33,143 bases of DNA from Ruminococcus flavefaciens (GCA_902760805.1 CACWHY010000020.1:1-33143), one strand, 5' to 3'. Positions 23,914 through 31,273 are shown, counted from the first letter of the stretch. Numbers and translations are program-made. The notes: generated from the letters alone by a model not told the origin.

Positions 23914-24820
23914 ATACTATTCCGTCAAGGTCAAAGTCGGGGACGTACTCTGCCGAGGCCGAGGATCTTTCCTGAGTAAAGCCCTCCAGACCCAGCTCAC
24001 CGGCCAGCTTGACCACGCTGTTATACTCCATTTTGGTGACTCTGCGCCTCAGCTCCGGGAACTGCTCCGGCAGGTGGGGAAAGGGCGTGTACTGGTTCAT
24101 GATGCTGACCAAAGCCCTGTTTTTCGGGACCTTTTCGGCTATCCACCTCATGAGCTCCATGGAGTCCTTTCGGCAGCCGGGCAGCACAAGGTGCCTGATG
24201 ACCGTGCCCTTGATGAGTTTTCCCTCCGGGGAAAATTCAAGCTCGCCGGCTTGTTCTGTCATGGCGATGACTGCACGGGAAGCCCTCTCGAAGTAATCCG
24301 GTGCCTTGCTGTATTTTGCAGAGAGCTCAGGGGAGAAGTATTTCAGATCCGGCAGAAAAACGTCCACATAGCCCTTTAGCAGAGCGATAGTTTCCGGCAG
24401 TTCATAGCCGCTGGAATTGTACACAACCGGTATGTTCAGCCTGTCCTTTACTCTGTCCAGAGCCCAGAGGATCGAGGGGACGAAGTGGGTCGGCGTCACC
24501 AGCTCGATGTTATCGGCGCCCATTTCCTGCAATGAGAGGAAGATCTCCGAAAGGCGCTCCGGCGAGACCTCCGCCCCGAAATTCTCGCTGCTTATCCGGT
24601 GATTTTGGCAGAAGCAGCATCTCAGGCTGCACCCGGAGAAAAACACGGTACCTGCGCCGTTTTTGCTGGCGATGCAGGGCTCCTCCCACTTGTGGAGAGA
24701 GGCCTTGGCAGCCAAGATCTCAGCGCCCATCCCGCAGAAGCCCCGTGTGTTATTTCTGTCAGCGCCGCACATTCTGGGACATAGCCTGCAATTTTCGTAT
24801 AAACTCAGCCAGTTGGTCAT
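23912..24820 (-). CDS. Radical SAM protein, PflX/COG1313 type
   Basis: Iron-sulfur enzyme of 302 residues related to pyruvate-formate-lyase activating enzymes but of unassigned substrate. The radical SAM cluster motif is Cys64-x3-Cys68-x2-Cys71 (GCSLRCCFC). Upstream, Cys11, Cys14, Cys18 and Cys29 may hold a second metal or cluster, as seen in this subfamily. The ATG at 24820 has AAAGGAG seven bases upstream; the longer frame to 24859 runs into the terminator of the tRNA gene. There is no glycyl-radical enzyme gene nearby to name as partner. Confidence 0.87.
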   Translation of the reverse strand: MTNWLSLYENCRLCPRMCGADRNNTRGFCGMGAEILAAKASLHKWEEPCIASKNGAGTVFFSGCSLRCCFCQNHRISSENFGAEVSPERLSEIFLSLQEMGADNIELVTPTHFVPSILWALDRVKDRLNIPVVYNSSGYELPETIALLKGYVDVFLPDLKYFSPELSAKYSKAPDYFERASRAVIAMTEQAGELEFSPEGKLIKGTVIRHLVLPGCRKDSMELMRWIAEKVPKNRALVSIMNQYTPFPHLPEQFPELRRRVTKMEYNSVVKLAGELGLEGFTQERSSASAEYVPDFDLDGIV

Positions 24821-24843
24821 GGAGGGGCTCCTTTCGTAGACAA

Positions 24844-24876
24844 AACTAAGCTCCCACACATCTCTGCATGGGAGCT
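24844..24876 (-). terminator. Terminator of tRNA-Leu gene
   Basis: Perfect AGCTCCCA / TGGGAGCT stem, 12-base loop, then TAGTTTT on the minus strand, 12 bases past the tRNA. Confidence 0.85.
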
Positions 24877-24888
24877 GCTAATGAGCGC

Positions 24889-24975
24889 TGGTGCCGGTGA
24901 CCGGGGTCGAACCGGTACGGTGTTGCCACCAACGGATTTTGAGTCCGTCACGTCTGCCAATTCCATCACACCGGC
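24889..24975 (-). tRNA. tRNA-Leu (anticodon CAA)
   Basis: 87 bases with encoded CCA. Acceptor GCCGGTG pairs with CACCGGC; the anticodon loop CTCAAAA gives CAA; the long variable arm TGGTGGCAACACC is the class II feature of tRNA-Leu; the T-arm is ACCGG-TTCGACC-CCGGT. It has its own promoter and terminator. Confidence 0.97.
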
Positions 24976-24986
24976 ACATCTCCATA

Positions 24987-25015
24987 ATTATACCACATTT
25001 TTCTTTGGCTGTCAA
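24987..25015 (-). promoter_or_regulatory. tRNA-Leu promoter
   Basis: Minus-strand TTGACA (25010-25015), 17-bp spacer ending TGTGG, TATAAT (24987-24992): perfect consensus plus extended -10. Confidence 0.92.
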
Positions 25016-25046
25016 GAGAAAAGCCGGAGAGTTTTTTCTCTCCGGC
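25015..25046 (-). terminator. uppP terminator
   Basis: Perfect 9-base-pair stem GCCGGAGAG / CTCTCCGGC with a 6-base loop, then TTTTCTCTT on the minus strand. The T-run ends at the tRNA -35 box. Confidence 0.92.
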
Positions 25047-25052
25047 GATCAC

Positions 25053-25910
25053 TTATTTTACAAGGGAGAAGTACGCCAGCACCAGGACGCCAAGAACGAT
25101 CCTGTACCAGCCGAACACCTTGAAGTCGTGCTTCTTGATGTAGTCCGTGAGGAACTTGATAACGAACACGGATACTACGAAGGCCACGATCATTCCCACA
25201 GCCAGGATCGAGATCTCGTGGCTGGTGAAGCCGCCGTCGTACTTGATCAGCTTCAGCAGACTTGCACCGAACATAACGGGGATAGCCAGGTAGAAGGTGA
25301 ACTCAGCGGCAACAGTTCTTGAGATGCCGATGAGAAGAGCTCCCACGATAGTAGCTCCGGAGCGTGAAGTTCCGGGGAAGAGCGCAGCGATCAGCTGGAA
25401 GATACCGATGATGAAGGCGGCCTTGTAGGTGAGCTGAGAGATCTCAGATACCTTTGGGGACTTGCCCTTGTTCCAGTTCTCCACCACGATGAATGCCACG
25501 CCGAAGGTGATCAGAGCGATCGCCACCACCCACGGGTTATACAGGTGCTCGTCGATCCAGTCGTCCAGGATAAGGCCGATAACTGCCGCAGGTATGCATG
25601 CTACAAGGACCTTGAACCACATCTGGAATATGTCTGTCTTAACGTATGAGCCGAAGCCCTCCTTTGAAAGGGGAGCGGCGTTGTTTTTCCTGCCGAAGGG
25701 CCACAGCTTCTTCCAGAAGATCACCACAACAGCCATGATCGCACCCAGCTGGATAACGACATCGAACATCTCCTTGAAATCCTCTGAGGCGTCCAGCTTC
25801 AAAAACTCGTCCACTAAGATCAGGTGGCCGGTGCTGCTGACAGGCAGCCACTCTGTGATGCCCTCAACAACGCCCAGGACGAAGGCTTTCAGCATTGAGA
25901 TTATATCCAT
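25053..25910 (-). CDS. uppP: Undecaprenyl-diphosphatase UppP (BacA)
   Basis: Membrane enzyme that dephosphorylates undecaprenyl pyrophosphate to recycle the carrier for peptidoglycan precursors; also linked to bacitracin tolerance. It has 285 residues and about eight hydrophobic segments. The family motifs are both present: EGITEWLPVSSTGH near residues 16-29 and PGTSRSGAT in the second half. A GGAG site precedes the ATG. It lies 52 bases after an amino-acid binding-protein gene with no clear terminator between, so they may share a transcript. Confidence 0.97.
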   Translation of the reverse strand: MDIISMLKAFVLGVVEGITEWLPVSSTGHLILVDEFLKLDASEDFKEMFDVVIQLGAIMAVVVIFWKKLWPFGRKNNAAPLSKEGFGSYVKTDIFQMWFKVLVACIPAAVIGLILDDWIDEHLYNPWVVAIALITFGVAFIVVENWNKGKSPKVSEISQLTYKAAFIIGIFQLIAALFPGTSRSGATIVGALLIGISRTVAAEFTFYLAIPVMFGASLLKLIKYDGGFTSHEISILAVGMIVAFVVSVFVIKFLTDYIKKHDFKVFGWYRIVLGVLVLAYFSLVK

Positions 25911-25962
25911 TCAGTTTCTCCTATCTTTCTATTTTGGGGAAGCCCAGTTATCGGGCGGCGGT

Positions 25963-26793
25963 TTATTTTACAGTAGTTACGTCGCTGCCAAACCACTTGG
26001 TAGAGATCTCACCCAGTGAGCCGTCAGCCTTCATTGCGCTGAGGGTCTCCTGCACCTTGTCACGGAGAGCCTGGTCGCCCTTTCTGAAGCCGATAGCGTA
26101 CTCCTCAGCCTCAAGGTTTCCGTCGAGCACAACATAATCCTTGTTGTTAGATGTGATGAAGTAGTTTGCAACGACTGAGTCCAGGAAAACAGCGTCAGAG
26201 AAGCCCAGCTCCATCTGGCGGAGAGCCTCAACGTTGTCCTCAAGGGGAGTAGCAGTGATCTCGCTGTACTTGTCCCAGCCCTCTAAGATCTCCTGTGCGG
26301 AGGATCCTGACTGAACACCGATAGTCTTGCCGGAGAGGTCGTCCATGGACTTTACAGAGCTGCCGGCAGGCACCACGAAGATCATCTCGTTCTTCATGTA
26401 AGCGTCTGAGAGGTTCATAGCCTCCTGACGGGAAGCGTTGATAGACATACCGTTCCAGATACAGTCGATAGTACCCACGTTCAGGTCCTGCTCCTTGGTG
26501 TCCCAGTTGATAGGACGCTTTACCAGCTCAACGCCCATTCTGTTACAGACCTCCTGAGCAACGTCGATGTCGAAGCCAACGATCTCGTTGTTCTCATCGG
26601 TAAAGCCCATGGGAGGGAAGCTGGCATCAAGGCCGAGGATGAGCTGCTTTGAGTCAAGCACCTTCTGGAGGGAGGTGTCCTCACCTGTTTTGCTCTCAGA
26701 GGAGGAGGCTCCGCTTCCGCAGGCGCCGGTCATGACCAGCATGGAAGCAGCAGCAGCGGCTGCGAGAATTCTTGTGATAAATGTCTTTTTCAT
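25963..26793 (-). CDS. Amino-acid-binding lipoprotein (SBP family 3)
   Basis: Extracellular binding component for a polar amino acid importer. It has 276 residues with a lipoprotein signal, lipobox MTGAC and Cys25, then the two-lobe SBP_bac_3 fold: LILGLDASFPPMGFTDENN, GFDIDVAQEV, and the GVQSGSSAQE segment that usually contacts the ligand carboxylate. The expected permease and ATPase genes are absent on both sides, so this is an orphan binding protein unless they lie elsewhere. It has its own promoter at 26825-26853 and a GAGGA ribosome site. Confidence 0.93.
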   Translation of the reverse strand: MKKTFITRILAAAAAASMLVMTGACGSGASSSESKTGEDTSLQKVLDSKQLILGLDASFPPMGFTDENNEIVGFDIDVAQEVCNRMGVELVKRPINWDTKEQDLNVGTIDCIWNGMSINASRQEAMNLSDAYMKNEMIFVVPAGSSVKSMDDLSGKTIGVQSGSSAQEILEGWDKYSEITATPLEDNVEALRQMELGFSDAVFLDSVVANYFITSNNKDYVVLDGNLEAEEYAIGFRKGDQALRDKVQETLSAMKADGSLGEISTKWFGSDVTTVK

Positions 26794-26824
26794 GATGTTT
26801 CCTCACTTTCAGTTATGTGATTAC

Positions 26825-26853
26825 ATGATACCATGATCTGGCATCAATGTAAA
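26825..26853 (-). promoter_or_regulatory. Promoter of amino-acid-binding protein gene
   Basis: Minus-strand TTTACA (26848-26853), 17-bp spacer ending ATGG, TATCAT (26825-26830) with extended -10 TGG. Confidence 0.75.
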
Positions 26854-26859
26854 GCCTGA

Positions 26860-26882
26860 GCGGAAGGATCTGTAGCTTCCGC
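26860..26882 (-). terminator. Hairpin after beta-helix gene
   Basis: GCGGAAG / CTTCCGC, a perfect 7-base-pair stem with a 9-base loop, 28 bases past the stop of the beta-helix gene. No T-run, so termination is uncertain. Confidence 0.45.
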
Positions 26883-26909
26883 CAAAATTATCCCAGTTTT
26901 TCGGGGAGA

Positions 26910-27578
26910 TCAGTGCTCTTTGCGGACGATGACGCCGCCTGTCTTCCAGATGCTCTCTGAGGGGACAACGCCTCTTACGCTGCTGTTGGGGTAGATGTTG
27001 GAATGGCGGCCGATGACAGTACCCGGGTTGAGGACGCTGTTGCAGCCGACCTCCACGAAGTCTCCCAGCATAGCGCCGATCTTTTTGATGCCTGTCTCCA
27101 GCTGCTCACCGCCCTGCTTGATGACAACGTTTGTTTTGTCGGACTTCACGTTTGAGGTGATCGAGCCGGCTCCCATGTGTGACTTGTACCCAAGGATCGA
27201 GTCTCCCACATAGTTATAATGGGGAGTCTGAACGCAGTCGAAGATTATCACGTTTTTCAGCTCCACCGAATTGCCCACAACGCAGCCTGCACCAACAAGA
27301 GCGCTTCCACGGATAAAAGCGCAGTGACGCACCTCTGTCTCAGGGCCGATGATACAGGGCGATCCCAGATAAGCTGAGGGGAACACCTTAGCTGTCTTGT
27401 GGACCCACACGTTCTCACTTGGGCAGTCATACTCCTCAGGGCTGAGGGTCTTTCCCAGAGCGATGATGAAGTCGCTGATGCCCTTGAGAGCCTCCCAGGG
27501 GTAGGTGAACTGGCTGAGATAATCAGCAGCGGCAGTGTGGGAAAGGTCGTATAAGTCAGTTATTTTAACGTTTTCCAT
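26910..27578 (-). CDS. Left-handed beta-helix (hexapeptide) protein, GlmU C-terminal-like
   Basis: Cytosolic protein of 222 residues. After an 80-residue N-terminal part there are repeated hexapeptides, for example VFPSAYLGSPCIIGPETEV and FVEVGCNSVLNPGTVIG, which build a left-handed beta-helix as in acyltransferases. GSALVGAGCVVGNSVELKN and SHMGAGSITSN resemble the acetyltransferase half of GlmU, but no pyrophosphorylase half is attached. It might acetylate glucosamine-1-phosphate or be a related nucleotide-sugar protein. A UDPGP-type uridylyltransferase is encoded 15 kb away. AGGGAG precedes the ATG. It has a perfect consensus promoter and diverges from the SGNH hydrolase gene. Confidence 0.83.
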   Translation of the reverse strand: MENVKITDLYDLSHTAAADYLSQFTYPWEALKGISDFIIALGKTLSPEEYDCPSENVWVHKTAKVFPSAYLGSPCIIGPETEVRHCAFIRGSALVGAGCVVGNSVELKNVIIFDCVQTPHYNYVGDSILGYKSHMGAGSITSNVKSDKTNVVIKQGGEQLETGIKKIGAMLGDFVEVGCNSVLNPGTVIGRHSNIYPNSSVRGVVPSESIWKTGGVIVRKEH

Positions 27579-27623
27579 AAAAATTATCTCCCTATTCTAT
27601 ATTTTTGATAAAACGCCTTTATA

Positions 27624-27652
27624 ATTATAGTATGACTTTCGTGAAATGTCAA
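27624..27652 (-). promoter_or_regulatory. Promoter of beta-helix gene
   Basis: Minus-strand TTGACA (27647-27652), 17-bp spacer, TATAAT (27624-27629): perfect consensus. Confidence 0.92.
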
Positions 27653-27670
27653 GGAATAGCGCAGAAATAC

Positions 27671-27699
27671 TTTACAACAGGCCTGAAACGTGGTAGAAT
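27671..27699 (+). promoter_or_regulatory. Promoter of SGNH hydrolase gene
   Basis: TTTACA (27671-27676), 17-bp spacer ending CGTGG, TAGAAT (27694-27699). The start near 27706 leaves no room for a ribosome site before the ATG at 27715 and favours the ATG at 27730. Confidence 0.78.
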
Positions 27700-27729
27700 A
27701 GTAGGTGATTTCAAATGGGAAGTGAGATA

Positions 27730-28707
27730 ATGAAGGATAAATTGAAGGCGTTTTTCGGGGACCCAAGGTTTTCTGTCCCTCTTTGTGCAGTTGTAGCTGT
27801 GATAGCGGTCTTTACTGGAGTCGTCATACATAAGTCAGGGGTAACGGGCAGGTCTGTGACCGCCAGCAACGAGGCTGTGACCACTACTGTCACTACCGGC
27901 ACCACCTCCACCACCACGACCACCACAACTACTACCACCACGACTACCACTACAACGACAACTACCACCACTACCACAACGACTACCACCACTACTGTGA
28001 CTACCACCACCACAGAGCCTGAAGAGGCACAGGAGGAGCAGGCTGAGGACACCGAGACAAGGCCTGCGTATGTTTACGTTCCGGCAGGGGAGTCGCCCAA
28101 TGCGGACTTCTACCAGAACAGGATCGTGGTCTTCGGCGACTCTATCGCCTATGGCTTCAACGCCTACGGTTACGTTCCCTATGAGCACAATCTGGCCAAG
28201 GAGTCAGTCTCGATGTGGAACATGGGAGCCTTCACCTTCGACAAGGGCGGCGGAGAGATGAGCATGACAGACGCTGCCGCATACATAAGTCCTTCGCTGA
28301 TATATATGTCTCTTGGAATGAATGACGTGCCGGGTCTGACCCCTGAGGACTTCGCCGGAAGATACCGGGGAGTCATCGAGGAGCTCCAGGAAAAGATCCC
28401 CGGGGTGAGCATCGTAGTTGCCGGTATCACGCCGGTCTCGGCAAGCTGCACCTACACAAGCTGTGACACTATCCGTGGCTTCAATTCAGCCCTTGAGCAA
28501 ATGGTGGCCGATATGGGATCTGACCATGTTTGGTACTTCGATGCATATTCCGTCTGCGCAGACCCCTATGACCTGACCCTGCGTGGGGACGCTTCCGGAG
28601 GAGACGGCATCCACCTTAACAGCGGCACCTACGGCGAGATCTTCGGGGCGCTGTTCAACTTCCTGGATATGACCCCCGTCATGGACAATATGCTTGCTGT
28701 TGAATAA
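27730..28707 (+). CDS. Membrane-anchored SGNH/GDSL hydrolase with poly-Thr linker
   Basis: Extracellular esterase-like protein of 325 residues. A short basic N-terminus is followed by one membrane segment (about 18-36), a Thr-dominated stalk (about 55-95) that includes 29 Thr in a row, an acidic stretch, and the SGNH domain (about 130-320). Catalytic residues: Ser138 in GDSIAYG, Asn in GMND, Asp292 and His295 in DGIHLN. The anchor has no signal cleavage site, so the enzyme should stay on the membrane with the stalk crossing the wall. It could deacetylate wall or plant glycans; the substrate is unknown. The ATG at 27730 is preferred over 27715 on promoter position, though its ribosome site (AAGTGAG) is weak. 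Confidence 0.88.
   Translation: MKDKLKAFFGDPRFSVPLCAVVAVIAVFTGVVIHKSGVTGRSVTASNEAVTTTVTTGTTSTTTTTTTTTTTTTTTTTTTTTTTTTTTTTVTTTTTEPEEAQEEQAEDTETRPAYVYVPAGESPNADFYQNRIVVFGDSIAYGFNAYGYVPYEHNLAKESVSMWNMGAFTFDKGGGEMSMTDAAAYISPSLIYMSLGMNDVPGLTPEDFAGRYRGVIEELQEKIPGVSIVVAGITPVSASCTYTSCDTIRGFNSALEQMVADMGSDHVWYFDAYSVCADPYDLTLRGDASGGDGIHLNSGTYGEIFGALFNFLDMTPVMDNMLAVE
27910..28014 (+). repeat. Poly-threonine codon tract
   Basis: 29 Thr codons (27910-27996), one Val, then five more Thr. In the 29-codon run the codons are ACC 12, ACT 9, ACA 4 and ACG 4, so the DNA is not a simple triplet repeat: threonine is conserved at protein level. Thr-rich stalks of this kind are often O-glycosylated. Confidence 0.9.
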
Positions 28708-28710
28708 AGA

Positions 28711-28740
28711 AAAGAGTGACCGAAAGGCCACTCTTTTTTT
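28711..28740. terminator. Bidirectional terminator between SGNH and dnaI-like genes
   Basis: AGAGTG / CACTCT stem (28713-28718 and 28729-28734) with an inner CC-GAAA-GG, seven T on the plus strand and a TTTTCTTT run on the minus strand. Confidence 0.9.
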
Positions 28741-29704
28741 ACAGTATGCCACGGCGCTTTTTCTGGAGGCGTATATCCTCTCCCAGAAAATTCATCACCG
28801 TGTACATGGTCATGAGCCGTGAGACCATTCTCTCGTCGTACCTGCGGCGGATAGCGTCAAGCCCCATGTTGGTGCTGATGATAGTTGGCTTTCTCCGGCC
28901 AAGGCGAGTATTGACGATGTTATAAATGGTGGAGTTGTAGAACTGTGACTCATACTCAGTTCCCAGGTCGTCAAGGATGAGCAGGTCGCAATCCAGCACC
29001 AGGTCAAGGGTCTCGGAGGAATGATCTCGGCTGAAATGCTGCTCCTCGATCGAGCCCAGGAGATTTACTGCCGAATCGTAGATAACGCTGTAGCCCTTGT
29101 CAAGAACTTTGTTTGCGATTGAAAGAGAAAGGTGGGTCTTGCCAAGGCCAGTCCTTCCGGTCATAAGGATGCTGTCGGCGCCCTCGGTGAAGTTTTCGGC
29201 GTAGCTAAGGCAATACTCATAGGTGTGCTTCATCTGCTGGTAGAACTCGCCGTCGTAGAAGCTAAGGTCGAATGTATCGAAGCTGCACAGTGTCAGGCAG
29301 GTCTTTTTGTTCAGCTTGTCAGCAGCGATCCTGCCGCAGAGCCTCCTGAAGCACTGGCAGACCTTTCCGTCCACCGACCCTGTATCGGAGCATTCCTTGC
29401 AGGTGTACTGCACATCGAGATAGTCCTCAGGATAGCCGTTCTCACGGAGGAGAGACCTGCTCATAGCCTGAGCGTCAAGGTTGCAGCGGCGGATCTTCTC
29501 GATCTCCTGAGAGATGTCCTTTCCGCCGGCGCCGGCGATAAGTCCGATGAGCTCACGGCCTGTGCGGTAGAGGGTGTCGTTTATCTCCCGGATCTGAGGG
29601 AGATCCCGGTTTATCTCACGGATCCTTCGGTCGTTTTCGGCGCACGCCCTCTGTCTGCGCTGAGACATTTCGGCGGTGGCCTGTTCATAAACGGACTGGT
29701 CCAA
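28739..29704 (-). CDS. DnaI/DnaC-like AAA+ helicase loader
   Basis: ATPase that loads the replicative helicase at origins or restart forks. It has 321 residues: helical N-terminal part, a zinc-binding set Cys102-x2-Cys105 ... Cys116-x-Cys118, then an AAA+ domain with Walker A GRTGLGKT (183-190) and Walker B LLILDDLG (241-248). STNMGLDAIRRRYDERMVSR carries the sensor and arginine-finger region. The start is TTG at 29704, with AAGGAGGT 6 bases upstream. It is 12 bases after dnaD, the usual Firmicute primosome pair, and the dnaD stop overlaps its ribosome site. Confidence 0.92.
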   Translation of the reverse strand: MDQSVYEQATAEMSQRRQRACAENDRRIREINRDLPQIREINDTLYRTGRELIGLIAGAGGKDISQEIEKIRRCNLDAQAMSRSLLRENGYPEDYLDVQYTCKECSDTGSVDGKVCQCFRRLCGRIAADKLNKKTCLTLCSFDTFDLSFYDGEFYQQMKHTYEYCLSYAENFTEGADSILMTGRTGLGKTHLSLSIANKVLDKGYSVIYDSAVNLLGSIEEQHFSRDHSSETLDLVLDCDLLILDDLGTEYESQFYNSTIYNIVNTRLGRRKPTIISTNMGLDAIRRRYDERMVSRLMTMYTVMNFLGEDIRLQKKRRGIL

Positions 29705-29716
29705 TATGATACCTCC

Positions 29717-30688
29717 TTAGAATTTATTGATGAATTCCTCGTATTTTTTCAGGTCATCGCTTCCCTGTGAGGAGCCCTGTGAGGAGTTTCTTTTGCGGAA
29801 CTGGCTCTCTGCCTGTTTCACGTCCTGAGCTGTTTTCAGGCCGCTGTCGTTCCAGGAGAGGAGCACTTTGTTTATGTAGCTGAAGCTGAGCTTGTCGGTG
29901 TTCTCCACGCACTTTTCGTAGGCGTATCGGATAAGGCTCATGTCCAGTGAGAGCCTCTGCCAGTCGGAGATAAAGGCAAGCTGTTTTTCAGTGGGACGGC
30001 GCTTCATCTCGAAGGTCTGCATGATCTGACCCTCGAAGTTGCGGCTGCGTGTCATGCGCTCTACCTCTTCCTGAGCGGCCTCCAGAGAGTTGATCTCGGA
30101 CTCAGCCCATTCGGCAGCGATCCTCTCGATGTAGCTGGGGCTGCGCTTGTCGATGTCTCTGCAATAGCTGACCAGGGTGATGATGACCTCTTTTTTCAGG
30201 CCAAGGTAGGTATACATCCAGATCAGCGAGTTCTGCATTGCAGGACCAACCATTCCAAGGACGGTCTCGGTTATCGTGAACAGGTCGGAGATGTCCTGTG
30301 AGCTGCCAATCATTTCGGCGATCTGAGAAGGGGAGAGATTTTGCCTGCGGCTGGACTGAGGCTGAGGGGGCTTCTGCTCCTGAGGGGGAGCCTCCTGCTG
30401 AGGAGGAGCCTCCATTACAGGTGCCGGAGCAATGGCAGGTACCTCACCGGAAACAGGGGAGAGGACGTTTGCCTGCTCCCAGAAGAGAACGGCGTCCTCC
30501 GCTTCATTTGGGGAAACTCCCGTACCGGCAGCGATCTCATCAGCAGAGAGCTTTCTGCCGGAGCTGCGAAGAATGAACAGCAACACCTTCAGCTGGCCGC
30601 CGCTTGCCAGCTTGAGGAAGTTGTCCGCCACTACATAAGGCACACCGAACATAGTTCCCCAAATGCCGGAATTGACTTTGTGCTCCAC
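29717..30688 (-). CDS. dnaD: DnaD-domain primosome protein
   Basis: Replication initiation or restart protein of 323 residues that remodels DNA and recruits the helicase loader. The N-terminal part (1-85) is a winged-helix DnaD/DnaB-type domain, the middle (about 90-125) is a Pro/Gln/Glu-rich linker, and the C-terminal DnaD domain follows (about 155-225) with the late YIxxI-type sequence SYINKVLLSW. The GTG at 30688 is chosen because AAGGAGGT lies 7 bases upstream; the earlier GTG at 30697 is inside that ribosome site. It is co-transcribed with the dnaI-like gene. The promoter has an inverted repeat across the -10 box. Confidence 0.9.
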   Translation of the reverse strand: MEHKVNSGIWGTMFGVPYVVADNFLKLASGGQLKVLLFILRSSGRKLSADEIAAGTGVSPNEAEDAVLFWEQANVLSPVSGEVPAIAPAPVMEAPPQQEAPPQEQKPPQPQSSRRQNLSPSQIAEMIGSSQDISDLFTITETVLGMVGPAMQNSLIWMYTYLGLKKEVIITLVSYCRDIDKRSPSYIERIAAEWAESEINSLEAAQEEVERMTRSRNFEGQIMQTFEMKRRPTEKQLAFISDWQRLSLDMSLIRYAYEKCVENTDKLSFSYINKVLLSWNDSGLKTAQDVKQAESQFRKRNSSQGSSQGSDDLKKYEEFINKF

Positions 30689-30716
30689 AAGAAGCACCTC
30701 CTTAACGAAACATTGC

Positions 30717-30752
30717 GAGAACTATTATACCACAGTTCTCAGGAAAATGCAA
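30717..30752 (-). promoter_or_regulatory. dnaD promoter with operator-like inverted repeat
   Basis: Minus-strand TTGCAT (30747-30752), 17-bp spacer ending CTGTGG, TATAAT (30724-30729). GAGAACT (30717-30723) and AGTTCTC (30734-30740) are perfect inverted arms with a 10-bp centre that is the -10 box and its TGTGG extension. A repressor bound there would block the promoter. Confidence 0.85.
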
Positions 30753-30781
30753 GAAGGAACATAATTGTAAATATTCTGTGA

Positions 30782-31174
30782 ACACTATTGACTATTTATC
30801 GGCATATCAATTATCTTCTGAAAGAAGAAGTTCTAATCGTCAAGTCAGAACGGAAAGTGCGTGGAAGCGTGGAAAGACTTCTGGCTTTTAATGAGGCTAA
30901 ATTTGCTGAAAATACCGATATATAGCTGACACAGCGAGGGAGCCATGATTGCTACTCTTGTAATGGAGAAAGAAGATACCGCAGGCTTGATGCCTTCCGG
31001 TCAGAGGGACACATCAGATGTCTTGCTCCTGAGGGGCTTACACATATACTGAGGGCAAATGAGGGGAAGAACAGTCTTCTGAATGCGAAGAAAACATATC
31101 GCAAGCTCATGAAAGAGCCGCTCGATGCCGAACTGATAGGGTCCATAAATGACTGGCTTGATGATCAAAAGTGA
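30782..31174 (+). pseudogene. Degraded gene, N-terminal part winged-helix-like
   Basis: A 130-codon frame broken by one TAG at 30923-30925 and lacking a start codon. The first 47 codons give protein-like sequence with YRHINYLLKEEVLIVKSE and KVRGSVERLLAFNEAKF, resembling the end of a winged-helix DNA-binding domain. After the stop, 82 codons continue with RRYRRLDAFRSEGHIRC and LLNAKKTYRKLMKEP and end in WLDDQK; no family was recognised for this part. The frame is cut at its 5' end close to the dnaD promoter. It lies just outside the tRNA-Thr attachment site and is probably the remnant of an earlier insertion. It could also be two unrelated fragments in the same frame. Confidence 0.5.
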
Positions 31175-31208
31175 AAAAGAAAAGCGGCCTAGTTATACTA
31201 GACCGCTT
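31174..31208 (-). terminator. Terminator of original tRNA-Thr gene
   Basis: AAGCGGTCTAG / CTAGGCCGCTT on the minus strand (11 bp, one G-T), loop TATAA, then TTCTTTTT. It follows the tRNA fragment directly. Confidence 0.85.
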
Positions 31209-31259
31209 GGAGCTGATGATCGGATTTGAACCGACGACCTACGCCTTACCAAGGCACGT
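31208..31259 (-). other. 3' fragment of tRNA-Thr(GGT), attachment site
   Basis: The minus strand holds the anticodon arm GCCTTGGTAAGGC (anticodon GGT), T-arm GTCGG-TTCAAAT-CCGAT, acceptor half CATCAGC and CCA. The matching 5' acceptor GCTGATG and the D-arm are missing; element DNA replaces them. The integrase gene ends 15 bases away. This is the pattern left when an element integrates at a tRNA 3' end: a fragment at one junction and a rebuilt complete tRNA at the other, which should lie beyond the window. Confidence 0.85.
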
Positions 31260-31273
31260 CCAAAAACTCAGTT

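Noticed and set aside
27711-28052. A minus-strand frame with a long valine run opposite the SGNH gene
   Set aside because: It is only the reverse reading of the ACN threonine codons (NGT reads as GTN); no start signal or protein logic.
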